In this document: piece after piece, positions 52,118 through 61,700 of the stretch
How the letters are laid out: every line of letters begins with the position of its first letter
Position numbering within the stretch: position 1 is the first letter of the stretch
NCBI RefSeq assembly: GCF_000466385.1
Contig: NZ_KE952777.1
Location: 1 to 64,000 of the forward strand
From: Aneurinibacillus aneurinilyticus ATCC 12856
GTDB lineage: Bacteria; Bacillota; Bacilli; Aneurinibacillales; Aneurinibacillaceae
DNA: 64,000 bases
Reading direction: 5' to 3'
Position numbers and translations under genes: made by a program
Notes under the pieces: model-generated
Databases searched by the model: none
The model's input: only the letters and a program-made list of their open reading frames with translations
Told to the model about the DNA's origin: nothing

Positions 52118-53701
52118 ATGAACGAAAGATTGCAGCAGTGGCGGGAGAATCTCACGGAGTTTTCAAACCGCTTCTCAAAAAAACAGAAAATGATGATAGG
52201 CGCAATTGCCGCGTTTCTTATTATATCGGCAACCTTAGCAATTTATATAGCCTCCAGACCAAATTATGTGCCCCTCTTTAGCGGAAATTTAACTGAAGTG
52301 GATGTGGCCCAGATTAAAACGGAGCTGGATGCAAAAGGGTACGCCAACTATCAAATTCAAGGAAACAGCGTGCTTGTGCCTGAGAAGGATAAATATAATC
52401 TGGCAGCCGATTTAACAGCTAAAGGCGTACCGAAAGGCGACGGCGTACGCTTAGATATTTTTAGCCAGAATATCGGCATGGGGATGACGGATCGGCAGTT
52501 TGATGTAATTGAGCGTGACGCGATGCAAACCCAACTGGCGGATCTGCTGAAAATGGTCGATGGCGTTCGAAATGCGAAAGTCACCCTCGTTATGCCACAG
52601 GAAACTGTGTTTGCCCGCGAGAATGGAGAGACAGCGAGCGCTTCGATTGTAGTCGATGTTGAGCCGGGCAAACAATTGGGCCCGCAGCAAATTAACGCGC
52701 TGTATAACCTGGTATCCAAAAGCGTGCCGAACTTGCCGAAAGATAAAATTGCCATCATGAATCAATACAGCGAGATGCTTGAGATGGCAGATGAGGGAGA
52801 CAACGCTTATTCGCTGGATCAATATGAGAAGCAACGCAAAATAAAAAAAGACATCGAGACGGATATCCAGAAGAACTTGCAAAACATGTTAGGCACGATT
52901 CTTGGCCGCGATAAAGTTTTCGTATATACGTACGTTAAGCTCAATTTTGATAAGACGCAGCGGGAAGAACAGCTTGTCGAGCCGGTAGATAAAGAAAACA
53001 ATGAAGGAATCATAATTAGCGCAGAAAAGATTCAGGAGACATATTCAGGTAAAGGGGCATCTGCCGGAGGAACAGCCGGAACGGGCGAAACACAAATCCC
53101 CGGCTATCCAGGCGCTACTGGCGGCGAAAACGTTGAATCGGAAAAAGTAGAGGATCGTGTAAACCGGGAAGTCAACCGGATTAAGCAAAATATTGTCGGA
53201 CAACCATATAAGATTGAGGATATTTCAATCAGTGTTGGTGTGGAACCGCCAAATGCAAATGATCCGGCAAGTTTGACCCGGGAAGTGCAGGCGAATATCC
53301 AGCAGATTATCGGCAACGTTGTACGCACGTCCCTATCCTCACAAGGAACAGAGTTTACCCAGCAGCAGATTAACCAGCGGATAAATGTGTTTGCGCAGGC
53401 GTTTAATGGTAAGCAAGAAGTGGTAGTGGAAGGGAATAATTGGACTCTTATTATCGTTTCAAGCATCGCAGGACTTCTGCTTATTGTTGCTGTTGTCGCA
53501 TTCATTGTAGTGCGCAGGCGGAGAAATCAAGAGGAACAAGCTGTAGCGGAAGCGGCGGAGACGAAGCCGTTCGAAGTTCCGGAGTTGCAGTATGCAGAAG
53601 AAGGCGAAGAGGTCATCGTGCGCAAGCAACTGGAAAAACTGGCAGGCGAGAAACCGGAAGAATTCGTCAACCTGCTGCGCACCTGGCTAGCAGACGAATA
53701 G
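52118..53701 (+). CDS. fliF: Flagellar MS-ring protein FliF
   Basis: A 527-residue membrane protein forming the MS ring. It has one transmembrane segment near residues 26-45 and a second near 440-460 (SSIAGLLLIVAVVAFIVV). The periplasmic-type part has VPLFSGNLTEVDVAQIKTELDAKG and VTLVMPQETVFAREN; a Gly-rich linker (GKGASAGGTAGTGETQ) lies at about 310. The C-terminal tail binds FliG. ATG 52118 with GGTGGAGG is preferred to TTG 52103. Confidence 0.96.
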   Translation: MNERLQQWRENLTEFSNRFSKKQKMMIGAIAAFLIISATLAIYIASRPNYVPLFSGNLTEVDVAQIKTELDAKGYANYQIQGNSVLVPEKDKYNLAADLTAKGVPKGDGVRLDIFSQNIGMGMTDRQFDVIERDAMQTQLADLLKMVDGVRNAKVTLVMPQETVFARENGETASASIVVDVEPGKQLGPQQINALYNLVSKSVPNLPKDKIAIMNQYSEMLEMADEGDNAYSLDQYEKQRKIKKDIETDIQKNLQNMLGTILGRDKVFVYTYVKLNFDKTQREEQLVEPVDKENNEGIIISAEKIQETYSGKGASAGGTAGTGETQIPGYPGATGGENVESEKVEDRVNREVNRIKQNIVGQPYKIEDISISVGVEPPNANDPASLTREVQANIQQIIGNVVRTSLSSQGTEFTQQQINQRINVFAQAFNGKQEVVVEGNNWTLIIVSSIAGLLLIVAVVAFIVVRRRRNQEEQAVAEAAETKPFEVPELQYAEEGEEVIVRKQLEKLAGEKPEEFVNLLRTWLADE

Positions 53702-53716
53702 GGGTGAGGGATGTAC

Positions 53717-54730
53717 ATGACACGTTCGTCAAGAGAATTAAGCGGAAGGCAAAAAGCGGCGATTCTTTTAATTTCGCTGGGACCGGAAGTATCCGCTCAA
53801 GTTTTTAAACATTTACGTGAAGAAGAAATTGAACAGCTAACACTTGAAATTGCGAATGTGCGAAAGGTGGGGGGCGAAGATAAAGAGTCAGTTTTAACCG
53901 AATTCCACCAAATTTGTGTGGCACAGGAATACATTTCTCAGGGCGGGATTAATTACGCTAAAGAAATTCTGGAGAAAGCGCTCGGTCAGCAAAAGGCGTT
54001 TGATATTATTCATCGCTTAACTGCACACCTGCAAGTTCGCCCGTTTGATTTTGCACGTAAGGCTGATCCGGGCCAGATTTTAAACTTTATTCAAAATGAA
54101 CATCCGCAAACTATCGCTCTTGTTCTTTCCTATTTGGAACCGGAACAATCGGCGGCTATTCTATCCGCGCTTCCTCAGGAAAGACAGGCAGAGGTGGCGC
54201 GGCGCATTGCACTGATGGAGAGTACGTCACCGGACGTAATCAGCCAGGTTGAAAGCGTGTTGGAGCAGAAGCTATCCTCTACCGTTGTACAGGATTATAC
54301 GCAGGCCGGGGGCATCGAATCAGTGGTCAACATGCTTAACAATGTTGACCGGAGTACGGAACGGGTTATTTTGGATACGCTTGAGATTCAGGACCCAGAG
54401 CTTGCCGAAGAAATCAAGAAAAGAATGTTCGTATTCGAAGATATTGTTGTGCTTGATGACAGGTCCATTCAACGCGTTATTCGAGATGTGGAGAATGCGG
54501 ATCTTATGCTTGCATTGAAAGTTGCAAACGAGGAAGTGCGCGATGTAGTATTCCGCAATATGTCCAAACGGATGGCGGATACATTCAGGGAAGAGATGGA
54601 ATATATGGGACCGGTACGGCTGCGTGATGTAGAAGAGGCACAGACTCGCATCGTAGCGACGATTCGCCGTCTGGAAGAAGCTGGCGAGATTATTATCGCC
54701 CGCGGCGGAGGAGATGAAATCATTGTCTAG
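53717..54730 (+). CDS. fliG: Flagellar motor switch protein FliG
   Basis: A 337-residue rotor protein. LSGRQKAAILLISLGPEVSAQVF opens the N-terminal domain that binds FliF; the middle has QNEHPQTIALVLSYLEPEQSAAIL (EHPQ motif); the C-terminal torque domain has VLDDRSIQRVIRDVENADLMLALK. ATG 53717 is preferred to ATG 53711 because GGGGTGAGGG leaves almost no spacer for the latter. The end overlaps fliH by 17 nt. Confidence 0.97.
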   Translation: MTRSSRELSGRQKAAILLISLGPEVSAQVFKHLREEEIEQLTLEIANVRKVGGEDKESVLTEFHQICVAQEYISQGGINYAKEILEKALGQQKAFDIIHRLTAHLQVRPFDFARKADPGQILNFIQNEHPQTIALVLSYLEPEQSAAILSALPQERQAEVARRIALMESTSPDVISQVESVLEQKLSSTVVQDYTQAGGIESVVNMLNNVDRSTERVILDTLEIQDPELAEEIKKRMFVFEDIVVLDDRSIQRVIRDVENADLMLALKVANEEVRDVVFRNMSKRMADTFREEMEYMGPVRLRDVEEAQTRIVATIRRLEEAGEIIIARGGGDEIIV

Positions 54731-55562
54731 GATTATCAAATCCGCTTCTTACTCGACAATGGAAAATAAGAAAGTGATCGAGTTTCAGCACCAAAAAGAT
54801 ACCCGACTTATGGAAAAATCTGAGGAACAGATGGGTGCAGAAGAAGTTGGCAAGGTTGCTGATGAGAGTTCATCCATATCCAAGGCTGATGAAATAATTA
54901 AAAATGCGGAGGAAGAAGCGGGACGCATCGTCGCGGAAGCCCGGCGTCAGGCAGAAGCTGTTATACAGGAAGCCAGACAAGAAGTTGATGCATGGTGGAA
55001 TCAAAAGCGTGTAGAAGATGAGGAAGCACGGAACTTTGCCAGGCAGGAAGGCTATGCGCAAGGGATGGAACAGGGCAGGGAAGAGGGCAGGGAAGAGGGG
55101 CGCCGACTCGTATATGAAGAGTATGCGCAGGCCCTTGAACAAGCCGCTGCAATTTTGGAAGAGGCGCCAAGCATAAAGCGGCGCATGATTGCAGAAGCTG
55201 AGCCATTCGTTCTTGACCTAACTATCGAAATTGCCCGCAAGGTTATCGGAGAACAGCTCATGCTCGACAAAGAGAATGTTATTGCGTTAATTCGTAAGGC
55301 ATTGTCGCGGACGCAGGAATACAAGTCAGTTACAGTAGCTGTGAGTCCTGATACGTATACATATGTGCAGGAGAATCGAGCCAAGCTGCTTGAGGTTTTA
55401 GACAGTCAAGTGGAAATAACAATCATTCCAGACGATGCCGTCACAGACGGAGGAGCGGTTATCCGTACAACCATGGGAAGTGTAGATGCAAGGGTGGATG
55501 TTCAGCTTGAAGAAATCAAAAAAGCGTTGCAGGCCGTTCTGGCTAATGAAGGTGAATTGTAA
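54714..55562 (+). CDS. fliH: Flagellar assembly protein FliH
   Basis: A 282-residue regulator of the FliI ATPase. The start MKSLSRIIKSASYS resembles Bacillus FliH; a long charged helical stretch (about 20-140) contains G-x-x-x-G-like repeats (QGREEGREEGRR region). The C-terminal third, with FVLDLTIEIARKVIGEQL and VTDGGAVIRTTMGSVDARVDVQLEEI, resembles the V/F-type ATPase delta/E subunits. It overlaps fliG by 17 nt and lies 2 nt from fliI. Confidence 0.93.
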   Translation: MKSLSRIIKSASYSTMENKKVIEFQHQKDTRLMEKSEEQMGAEEVGKVADESSSISKADEIIKNAEEEAGRIVAEARRQAEAVIQEARQEVDAWWNQKRVEDEEARNFARQEGYAQGMEQGREEGREEGRRLVYEEYAQALEQAAAILEEAPSIKRRMIAEAEPFVLDLTIEIARKVIGEQLMLDKENVIALIRKALSRTQEYKSVTVAVSPDTYTYVQENRAKLLEVLDSQVEITIIPDDAVTDGGAVIRTTMGSVDARVDVQLEEIKKALQAVLANEGEL

Positions 55563-55564
55563 TC

Positions 55565-56878
55565 ATGCTGCAGTTTGAAAAATATCTTTCCGCTTTGCAA
55601 CAGGCAGATCCGTTTCGGGTTAATGGGAAAGTTTCGCAAGTCATCGGATTAACGGTAGAGGCTATGGGACCGAACGTGAAGATCGGGGAAGTATGCCATA
55701 TTTATCCTGTGGCATCTTTGATCCCTGTTCCGGCTGAAGTAGTAGGCTTTAAAGACAATAAGGTGTTGTTAATGCCCCTTGGGGAACTGGGGGCCATCGG
55801 TCCCGGCTGTGATGTGGTTGCGACTGGTAAGCCGTTAACTGTGCGCGTAGGCATGGAGTTGCTCGGACAAGTATTGGATGGCAGCGGTAAGTTAATGAAC
55901 GGAGGGCTTCTATCAAATGCGATGGTAGAGTATCCGGTTGATAGCCAGCCACCTAACCCGCTTTCCCGCCCGCGAATTCGTGAGCCTCTTTCTGTGGGAG
56001 TACGCGCCATTGATGGGCTGCTTACGGTAGGAAAAGGACAGCGCATCGGCATTTTTGCGGGAAGTGGTGTCGGGAAGAGTACGCTGCTTAGTATGATTGC
56101 CCGCAATACAGAGGCTGATGTGAACGTAATCGGCCTTATCGGAGAACGCGGCAGAGAAGTGGCTGATTTTATCGAGCGCGACCTTGGCGAAGAGGGTCTG
56201 AAACGTTCAGTTGTTGTCGTTGCCACGTCCGATCAGCCGGCGCTTATCCGGATAAAAGGAGCATTGCTGACGACAGCGATTGCCGAGTATTTCCGCGACC
56301 AAGGGCTGAATGTCATGATGATGATGGACTCCGTCACGCGTTTTGCCATGGCGCAGCGGGAAGTGGGACTGGCTATTGGCGAACCTCCTGCTACCCGTGG
56401 ATATACGCCATCAGTATTTGCATTGCTTCCACGATTGCTAGAGCGGGCGGGAACGTCAGAAGCAGGCTCGATTACCGCTTTCTATACCGTACTTGTAGAA
56501 GGGGATGATATGAACGATCCGATTGCCGATTCTGTGCGCGGTATTCTGGATGGGCATATCGTTCTTAGCCGAAAAATCGCCCATACAGGACAATATCCTG
56601 CGATTGACATTCTGGCAAGCGTGAGTCGGGTAATGAAAGAAATCGTTACACCACAGCATTATATGGCAGCCAATGAATTAAAGCGGTTGATGGCGGTGTA
56701 TCGTGATGCCGAGGACTTAATTAATATTGGCGCATATAAGAGTGGGGCAAATCGTGATATTGATCAGGCAATTCGATATAAGGATACAATTATGCGGTAT
56801 ACAGGACAAAGCGTGGATGAACGATCGAATCTTGAGGAATCGATCGAAGCGTTGACGGCAACCTTTACTCCAAATTAG
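55565..56878 (+). CDS. fliI: Flagellum-specific ATP synthase FliI
   Basis: A 437-residue ATPase of the flagellar type III export apparatus, related to F1 beta. Walker A is GIFAGSGVGKSTLLSMIA (about 162-179), Walker B VMMMMDSVTRFAMAQREVGL (about 250), with EPPATRGYTPSVFALLPRLLERAG following. ATG 55565, 2 nt after fliH; an upstream GAAGGTG is inside fliH. Confidence 0.97.
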   Translation: MLQFEKYLSALQQADPFRVNGKVSQVIGLTVEAMGPNVKIGEVCHIYPVASLIPVPAEVVGFKDNKVLLMPLGELGAIGPGCDVVATGKPLTVRVGMELLGQVLDGSGKLMNGGLLSNAMVEYPVDSQPPNPLSRPRIREPLSVGVRAIDGLLTVGKGQRIGIFAGSGVGKSTLLSMIARNTEADVNVIGLIGERGREVADFIERDLGEEGLKRSVVVVATSDQPALIRIKGALLTTAIAEYFRDQGLNVMMMMDSVTRFAMAQREVGLAIGEPPATRGYTPSVFALLPRLLERAGTSEAGSITAFYTVLVEGDDMNDPIADSVRGILDGHIVLSRKIAHTGQYPAIDILASVSRVMKEIVTPQHYMAANELKRLMAVYRDAEDLINIGAYKSGANRDIDQAIRYKDTIMRYTGQSVDERSNLEESIEALTATFTPN

Positions 56879-56891
56879 GCGGGTGATCACC

Positions 56892-57341
56892 GTGTCGTTT
56901 ATTTATTCCTTTCAAAAAATCCTGGATATGAAGGAGAAAGAAAAGGAGCAGGCAGAGATTAGCTATAGTAAGTCAATGCAGGCGTTGCATCGTGAACAAA
57001 AGCGCCTCTCTGAGCTTGTAAAGAATAAACAGCAGGTAGAGGAACGTATGGTGCGGAAAGAAGAAAACATTTCCCTTGCAGAACTGAAAACGAACTATGA
57101 GTACGTTGGACATCTACAGCGTATGATCGTACAGGTTAATGAGACAAAGGTACAAGCGGAAAAAGACGTAGAAACAAAGCAAGGTATCCTATCAGAGCGG
57201 GCAATGGAACAGAAAATATGGGAGAAGCTCAAAGAGCACTCTTTCAACAAATATAAAGAAAGAATGCTACAAATAGAGCAGAAAGAATTGGATGAGATAG
57301 CGGTGGCTCGGTATTACAGGCAAAGAGTGAAGCCGCACTAG
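56892..57341 (+). CDS. fliJ: Flagellar export chaperone FliJ
   Basis: A 149-residue, highly charged coiled-coil protein, which acts as the central stalk of the FliI/FliH export ATPase and escorts export substrates. FQKILDMKEKEKEQAEISYSK at the N-terminus matches Bacillus FliJ. GTG 56892 is preferred, with GCGGGTGATCACC ahead; the frame is open from 56883. Confidence 0.92.
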   Translation: MSFIYSFQKILDMKEKEKEQAEISYSKSMQALHREQKRLSELVKNKQQVEERMVRKEENISLAELKTNYEYVGHLQRMIVQVNETKVQAEKDVETKQGILSERAMEQKIWEKLKEHSFNKYKERMLQIEQKELDEIAVARYYRQRVKPH

Positions 57342-57351
57342 GGGTGTTTTC

Positions 57352-58227
57352 ATGGAAGAAATAGCAGAAGAGCGTTCATATAGCAGGCTGGAATGGTTTT
57401 TTTACATCATTTTTATTCCGCTATTATTTACTCTTGTACTTTCAGCCATCATTGCTCAAATGTTCGGTTACAATGTGGTAGGGATACTTGCCAAAGAATT
57501 GAATAAGGTTCCTGTCATTGAAAAATTAATTCCTGACGCTGCGGTAGAGCGTTCGCCATCTGAAAAAGAAGAAACGAAGACGGACAAAAAAGACGCGAAG
57601 GTTACTGATTTGGAAACGAGATTGGCGGTAAAAGAACGGGAAGTTAATGAATTGAAAAAGAAGGCAGAGCGTGAAAATCAATTGCAGCAACAGACGCAAA
57701 GCCAGCAAGTAGCTACCAAAGCTACGCAGGAGCAAATAGATATAGAAAAGCAGAAGCAGATTAAAAACCTGGCTAAGGTATATACATCGATGTCTGCCGG
57801 GAAAGCAGCTCCCATTATGGAGAAGATGTCTCCCGAAGAAGCAGGTCAGCTCCTGCTCGTCATGAAGCCAGAGGAGCGTTCAGCTATTATGGCCAAAATG
57901 GATCCGAAAACAGCGGCTGATTTAACGTTGCTTTTGAAAGAAACTTCTTTGACCGATTCAAATGATCCTGGTGCGTTGCAGCAACGCCTTCTTGATTTAA
58001 AATACAATGCATCCATACGTGAATTGGCAGCTTCAATTTCGAGCATGCAGCCGACGAACGCAGCTAATTTGATCGAAAAACTATTTGCATCGGATGAAAG
58101 AAAGGCTGTGCTTGTTCTATTACAGATGGAGGCAGGTCAGCGTGGACAAATTTTATCGGAGCTAGCCAAGGATAAGAATCGGGCAACGCTTGCAGCAAAA
58201 ATTAGTCAAAAGTTGTTAACGAATTAA
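57352..58227 (+). CDS. ylxF: MotE/YlxF-like flagellar operon protein
   Basis: A 291-residue membrane-anchored protein: a single N-terminal transmembrane segment (about 14-40, WFFYIIFIPLLFTLVLSAII), a coiled coil (about 80-140), then a domain like the MgtE intracellular N-domain (KVYTSMSAGKAAPIMEKMSPEEAGQLLLVMKPEERSAIMAKM). It corresponds to YlxF between fliJ and fliK in Bacillus, similar to MotE, a chaperone of motility proteins in alphaproteobacteria. A 9 bp inverted repeat lies right after the gene. Confidence 0.85.
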   Translation: MEEIAEERSYSRLEWFFYIIFIPLLFTLVLSAIIAQMFGYNVVGILAKELNKVPVIEKLIPDAAVERSPSEKEETKTDKKDAKVTDLETRLAVKEREVNELKKKAERENQLQQQTQSQQVATKATQEQIDIEKQKQIKNLAKVYTSMSAGKAAPIMEKMSPEEAGQLLLVMKPEERSAIMAKMDPKTAADLTLLLKETSLTDSNDPGALQQRLLDLKYNASIRELAASISSMQPTNAANLIEKLFASDERKAVLVLLQMEAGQRGQILSELAKDKNRATLAAKISQKLLTN

Positions 58228-58228
58228 C

Positions 58229-58265
58229 TAAGAAAAGCCATTGTGTTTTTCATATCCTTTTCTTA
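58229..58265. other. Inverted repeat between ylxF and fliK
   Basis: TAAGAAAAG (58229-58237) and CTTTTCTTA (58257-58265) form a perfect 9 bp AT-rich stem with a 19 nt pyrimidine-rich loop, just before the fliK ribosome binding site. Possible weak terminator, mRNA processing site or translational control element. Confidence 0.5.
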
Positions 58266-58293
58266 TATTTAACATTGAAAGGAGGTGAAAAAA

Positions 58294-59553
58294 TTGACAA
58301 CGATACAAGTGAATGGAAGTCTTCCTATCACAAACGCTCCTTCCCGCTCTGCTAGTACAAACAATTCTGTTGCTCCTGCCACTTCATTTGCTAGTGAAAT
58401 GCAGGCAGCATTAAATGAGGGGACGAAAGAAGCATCCGATGCTCTATCATCTCCTAAAAAAACAGAAGCTGACTCTCTCTTGCAAACACTAGAAAATCTA
58501 TTAAACACTATAACAGATATAGTGAAACAGGTAGAAGAGAATCAGGATGTGTTGAAAGATGGCGAGGTTTCAGAAGAATTGTATGCCGCTTTGCAGCAAA
58601 TCTACCAATTGCTACAGCAGATGAATCAAGGAAAGCAGGATGCACAAGGTAAAAGGGCAGGCGAGTGGTTACATGAAGGTGTTTCTCCTATTCAGCAGGG
58701 AATTGTTGCAACGGAAGAAGAGCCCTTATTCATTTCCAATATGGATCAAAAAGTGAAGGATATTTTGAATCTGCTAAAAGGAAAGAATGCTGATGTGTTG
58801 CCGCGTGATTTTACAAGCAGACTACAGACAGTGCTTTCACAAGTGGAGAATATGAGTCAGCCTATACAAAATGCTATTATAGGCAAGCACACAGATGCTG
58901 CTCCCCTTAATGAAGCAATAACTCAGTCCAATGCTTTACCTGTAAAGGAAACAGCACAGACAGGCGAGGGGGCTATGCCTGTATCAGATTCTTCTATACC
59001 GGAAGAAGGAACAGTAACGAAGGCGATGCATCATCAGCTGCAGGAGAATGTTCCAAATGTGAAGCTTGAGGGTGCTACGCCAACGCGTAATGCAAATGTA
59101 CCGCTCGTTCCGGCCCGTTTTTTCGCGAATGAGATGGAAACATACATTGTAAAGCAAATTCAGGTAAACCGTGGTACCGGTGCAACTGAAACGACGCTGC
59201 GCCTTTTCCCAGAGAATTTGGGGCGGGTTGACGTACGGATTACTGCCTTGAATGGAGCGGTTACGGCACATTTCATTACTAGTCAGGTTGCAGGAAAAGA
59301 AGCGATTGAGCAGCAATTGAATCAACTGCGTCACGCATTGATGCAACAGGGGCTACAGGTGGAGAAAATCGAAGTGTCATATATGGCTACCACTTCAAGT
59401 GAGCAATCAAACGCCGATTTGCTTCAGCAAGGAAAGGGAAATTCACAGCAGCAGCAAAAAGGTGAGGAAGAACAATCTGCCGAAGAAGCTGAATTTAATT
59501 TAGAAGAGCTGTTAGGTGAAGGGATACCTGAGCCTGAGGAGATAGTAAGCTAA
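58294..59553 (+). CDS. fliK: Flagellar hook-length control protein FliK
   Basis: A 419-residue secreted ruler protein. The first 280 residues are Ser/Thr/Gln/Glu-rich and poorly conserved. The C-terminal switch domain (about 285-370) has TTLRLFPENLGRVDVRITALNGAVTAHF and LRHALMQQGLQVEKIEVS, typical of FliK. The tail is Gln- and Glu-rich. TTG 58294 is chosen because AAAGGAGG is at normal spacing; GTG 58285 overlaps that site. Followed by flgD, the usual order. Confidence 0.9.
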   Translation: MTTIQVNGSLPITNAPSRSASTNNSVAPATSFASEMQAALNEGTKEASDALSSPKKTEADSLLQTLENLLNTITDIVKQVEENQDVLKDGEVSEELYAALQQIYQLLQQMNQGKQDAQGKRAGEWLHEGVSPIQQGIVATEEEPLFISNMDQKVKDILNLLKGKNADVLPRDFTSRLQTVLSQVENMSQPIQNAIIGKHTDAAPLNEAITQSNALPVKETAQTGEGAMPVSDSSIPEEGTVTKAMHHQLQENVPNVKLEGATPTRNANVPLVPARFFANEMETYIVKQIQVNRGTGATETTLRLFPENLGRVDVRITALNGAVTAHFITSQVAGKEAIEQQLNQLRHALMQQGLQVEKIEVSYMATTSSEQSNADLLQQGKGNSQQQQKGEEEQSAEEAEFNLEELLGEGIPEPEEIVS

Positions 59554-59580
59554 AACATCGAAGAAAGGAGGAACAAGAGC

Positions 59581-60252
59581 ATGGCTATCAGCGATATCAA
59601 TCAGTATAAGAGCATGGCTACATCTAATCAACCAATGGCTGCACCAGCTACATCCAATCAGACAATGGCTAAATCAACTGCTAAATCAAATACAAAATCG
59701 TTTATGGATAACACAACTCTCGGGAAAGAAGCGTTTCTGAAATTACTGATCACACAAATGCAGAACCAGGACCCGACACAGCCATTGCAGGACAGGGAGC
59801 TTATCGCACAGCTGACCCAGTTCAGTACGCTTGAGCAGATGACGAACTTGAACGATATGTTTTCTGTCTTCGTTTCTGCTTTTGTAGAAACCCAATACGT
59901 TGGCGGGTTATCAACCATGATCGGTAAGAAAATAACATGGACCGAGCATGTAGAAGGTACAGACGAAAATGGCGAAAAAGTCATGAATAAAGTACCGAAG
60001 GAAGGGATTGTAGCGGCTGTCAGCTTCAAAAATGGCAAAGTGCAATTGGTCATGCAGGACGGTACCAAGATGGATATGAGTTTAATAGAAAGCATAACGG
60101 ACCCATCCGCGCCGCCAATTGAGAAACCGGAGGAAAAACCTGGACAGACAGAGGACGGGAAACAGCCGGAAGAAGACGGAGGAAAAACACCGCCTGCGGA
60201 TGATTCCAAAGGAGAAGGTACCGAGCGAATGAATGAAGGTGGCGGAGCGTGA
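59581..60252 (+). CDS. flgD: Flagellar hook assembly protein FlgD
   Basis: A 223-residue hook cap scaffold. The signature KEAFLKLLITQMQNQDPTQPLQDRELIAQLTQFSTLEQM (about 50-88) is clear. The C-terminal 50 residues form an unusual Pro/Glu/Gly/Asp-rich tail (IEKPEEKPGQ..GGKTPPADDSK), not part of the conserved domain. ATG 59581 with AGAAAGGAGG. The end overlaps the next gene by 4 nt. Confidence 0.95.
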   Translation: MAISDINQYKSMATSNQPMAAPATSNQTMAKSTAKSNTKSFMDNTTLGKEAFLKLLITQMQNQDPTQPLQDRELIAQLTQFSTLEQMTNLNDMFSVFVSAFVETQYVGGLSTMIGKKITWTEHVEGTDENGEKVMNKVPKEGIVAAVSFKNGKVQLVMQDGTKMDMSLIESITDPSAPPIEKPEEKPGQTEDGKQPEEDGGKTPPADDSKGEGTERMNEGGGA

Positions 60253-60635
60253 ACCACATTAAAGCCGGACACATCTTTTATCCGCAAACATTAACACCGG
60301 CAACACCTAAAAAGAAAGAAAATCAGGCAGCAACTTTATTCAATACGGTATTTCAGCAGAAGCTGGATGAAACAAAAAATTCCATTGATTTTTCCAATCA
60401 TGCCCTGCAACGGTTGGAGAAGCGTGGGATTTCGTTAAGCAACGATGATATTGCCAAGTTGACAGGTGCTGTAGAGAAGGCACAGGCCAAGGGTGCGAAG
60501 GAATCGCTTGTGCTGATGAATAATGTTGCCTATATTGTCAGCGTGCCGAACAAGAAAGTCATTACGGCGGTAGATGGGCCGTCAATGCAGGAGAATGTGT
60601 TTACGAATATTGATAGTGCGATTATCGTACAATAG
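60249..60635 (+). CDS. Flagellar operon protein, TIGR02530 type
   Basis: A 128-residue protein like the small 'flagellar operon protein' found between flgD and flgE in many Bacillota. FSNHALQRLEKRGISLSNDDIAKL (about 48-71) and the C-terminal LMNNVAYIVSVPNKKVITAVDG..VFTNIDSAIIV are its recognisable parts. No catalytic motif, signal peptide or membrane segment. It could be a regulator or chaperone of hook assembly; function is not established. GTG 60249 overlaps flgD by 4 nt. Two small hairpins (AGAGCC/GGCTCT at 60656-60682, and GTGCCGC/GCGGTAC after it) lie between it and flgE. Confidence 0.85.
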   Translation: MNHIKAGHIFYPQTLTPATPKKKENQAATLFNTVFQQKLDETKNSIDFSNHALQRLEKRGISLSNDDIAKLTGAVEKAQAKGAKESLVLMNNVAYIVSVPNKKVITAVDGPSMQENVFTNIDSAIIVQ

Positions 60636-60730
60636 CGATTGAACTAATAATAAAAAGAGCCGGACCTTACTGAGGAGGCTCTGTGCCGCCGACCGATTGA
60701 CGCGGTACGCAAAATAAGGGGGAAAATGAA

Positions 60731-61531
60731 ATGTTACGTTCCATGTATTCAGGTATTGGCGGTTTGCGAGGCTTTCAGACGAAATTAGATGTGATTGGTA
60801 ACAATATTGCTAATGTAAACACGACTGGCTTCAAGAAAAGCCGGGTGACGTTTCAGGATATTTTCAGTCAGACGATGTCGGGAGGAAGTGCTGCGCAAGA
60901 TAAGGCCGGCGGAACGAATGCTAAGCAAGTGGGCCTTGGATCAACTATTGCAACCATTGATACGATCCACAAGGGAGGAAACCTACAGATGACGACCAAG
61001 CCGTCTGATGTGGGGATTGAAGGAAATGGCTATTTTATAGTACAGGATGCCTCAGGAGAATCATTTTTAACTCGTGATGGTAATTTCCATTTTGATAATA
61101 AAGGAAATCTGGTCACTGCTAATGGAATGTTCGTGCTTGGTAGTGATAGTAAACCAATCAAGATACCTACAGATAACAAAGAGTACTCAATCGGAGTAGA
61201 TGGAAAAATTACTTATACAGACAAGGATGGGAAGGTAGTAGAAGATGGTCCTATCATCGGCTTGGCCATGGTAGCAAATCCAGATGGGCTGGAGAAAAAG
61301 GGGATGAATACGTATAAATATAATTCACCAGCTGCCGGGACCCCGACCGTTGGAAAACCAAACTCAGGGGCATTTGGTCTTCTTCGAGGTAGCTCGCTTG
61401 AAATGTCCAACGTTGACCTGTCTGAGGAATTTACCGAAATGATTGTCGCACAGCGTGGCTTCCAGGCAAACTCTCGCATCATCACGACATCTGATTCGAT
61501 TCTTGAAGAACTGGTAAATCTGAAACGCTAG
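60731..61531 (+). CDS. flgE: Flagellar hook protein FlgE
   Basis: A 266-residue hook/rod-type protein with the N-terminal signature LRSMYSGIGGLRGFQTKLDVIGNNIANVNTTGFKKSRV and the C-terminal MIVAQRGFQANSRIITTSDSILEELVNLKR. Length is close to the short B. subtilis FlgE, earlier called FlgG. It assembles the hook outside the cell. ATG 60731 with AAGGGGGAAAATGAA. The stop is followed immediately by repeat copy D. Confidence 0.93.
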   Translation: MLRSMYSGIGGLRGFQTKLDVIGNNIANVNTTGFKKSRVTFQDIFSQTMSGGSAAQDKAGGTNAKQVGLGSTIATIDTIHKGGNLQMTTKPSDVGIEGNGYFIVQDASGESFLTRDGNFHFDNKGNLVTANGMFVLGSDSKPIKIPTDNKEYSIGVDGKITYTDKDGKVVEDGPIIGLAMVANPDGLEKKGMNTYKYNSPAAGTPTVGKPNSGAFGLLRGSSLEMSNVDLSEEFTEMIVAQRGFQANSRIITTSDSILEELVNLKR

Positions 61532-61533
61532 AG

Positions 61534-61700
61534 TTATATCAATTACACTTGGTATGTTGACATCTGCAAGATGATTGAACATAAGAAAATAAATAGGAAA
61601 AAGGAGAAAATAATGGACATGTTTTTTCCAAATTTTGATTTTCTCTTTCCTTTCCTACCTCCTGCCACAAAAGCATATTGATATATTAAAAAGGTATAGA
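61534..61700. repeat. Dispersed inverted-repeat element, copy D (inside fla/che)
   Basis: It starts 2 nt after the flgE stop. The left end is TATATCAATTACACTTGG..TGTTGACA, very like copy C's left end; the right end inverted gives TATATCAATATGCTTTTGTGG..GGAGGTAGGAAAGG, like the inverted right ends of A-C. It is more AT-rich inside (AGGAAAAAGGAGAAAATAATGG). A GC-rich stem-loop follows directly. It carries no gene. Confidence 0.65.
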
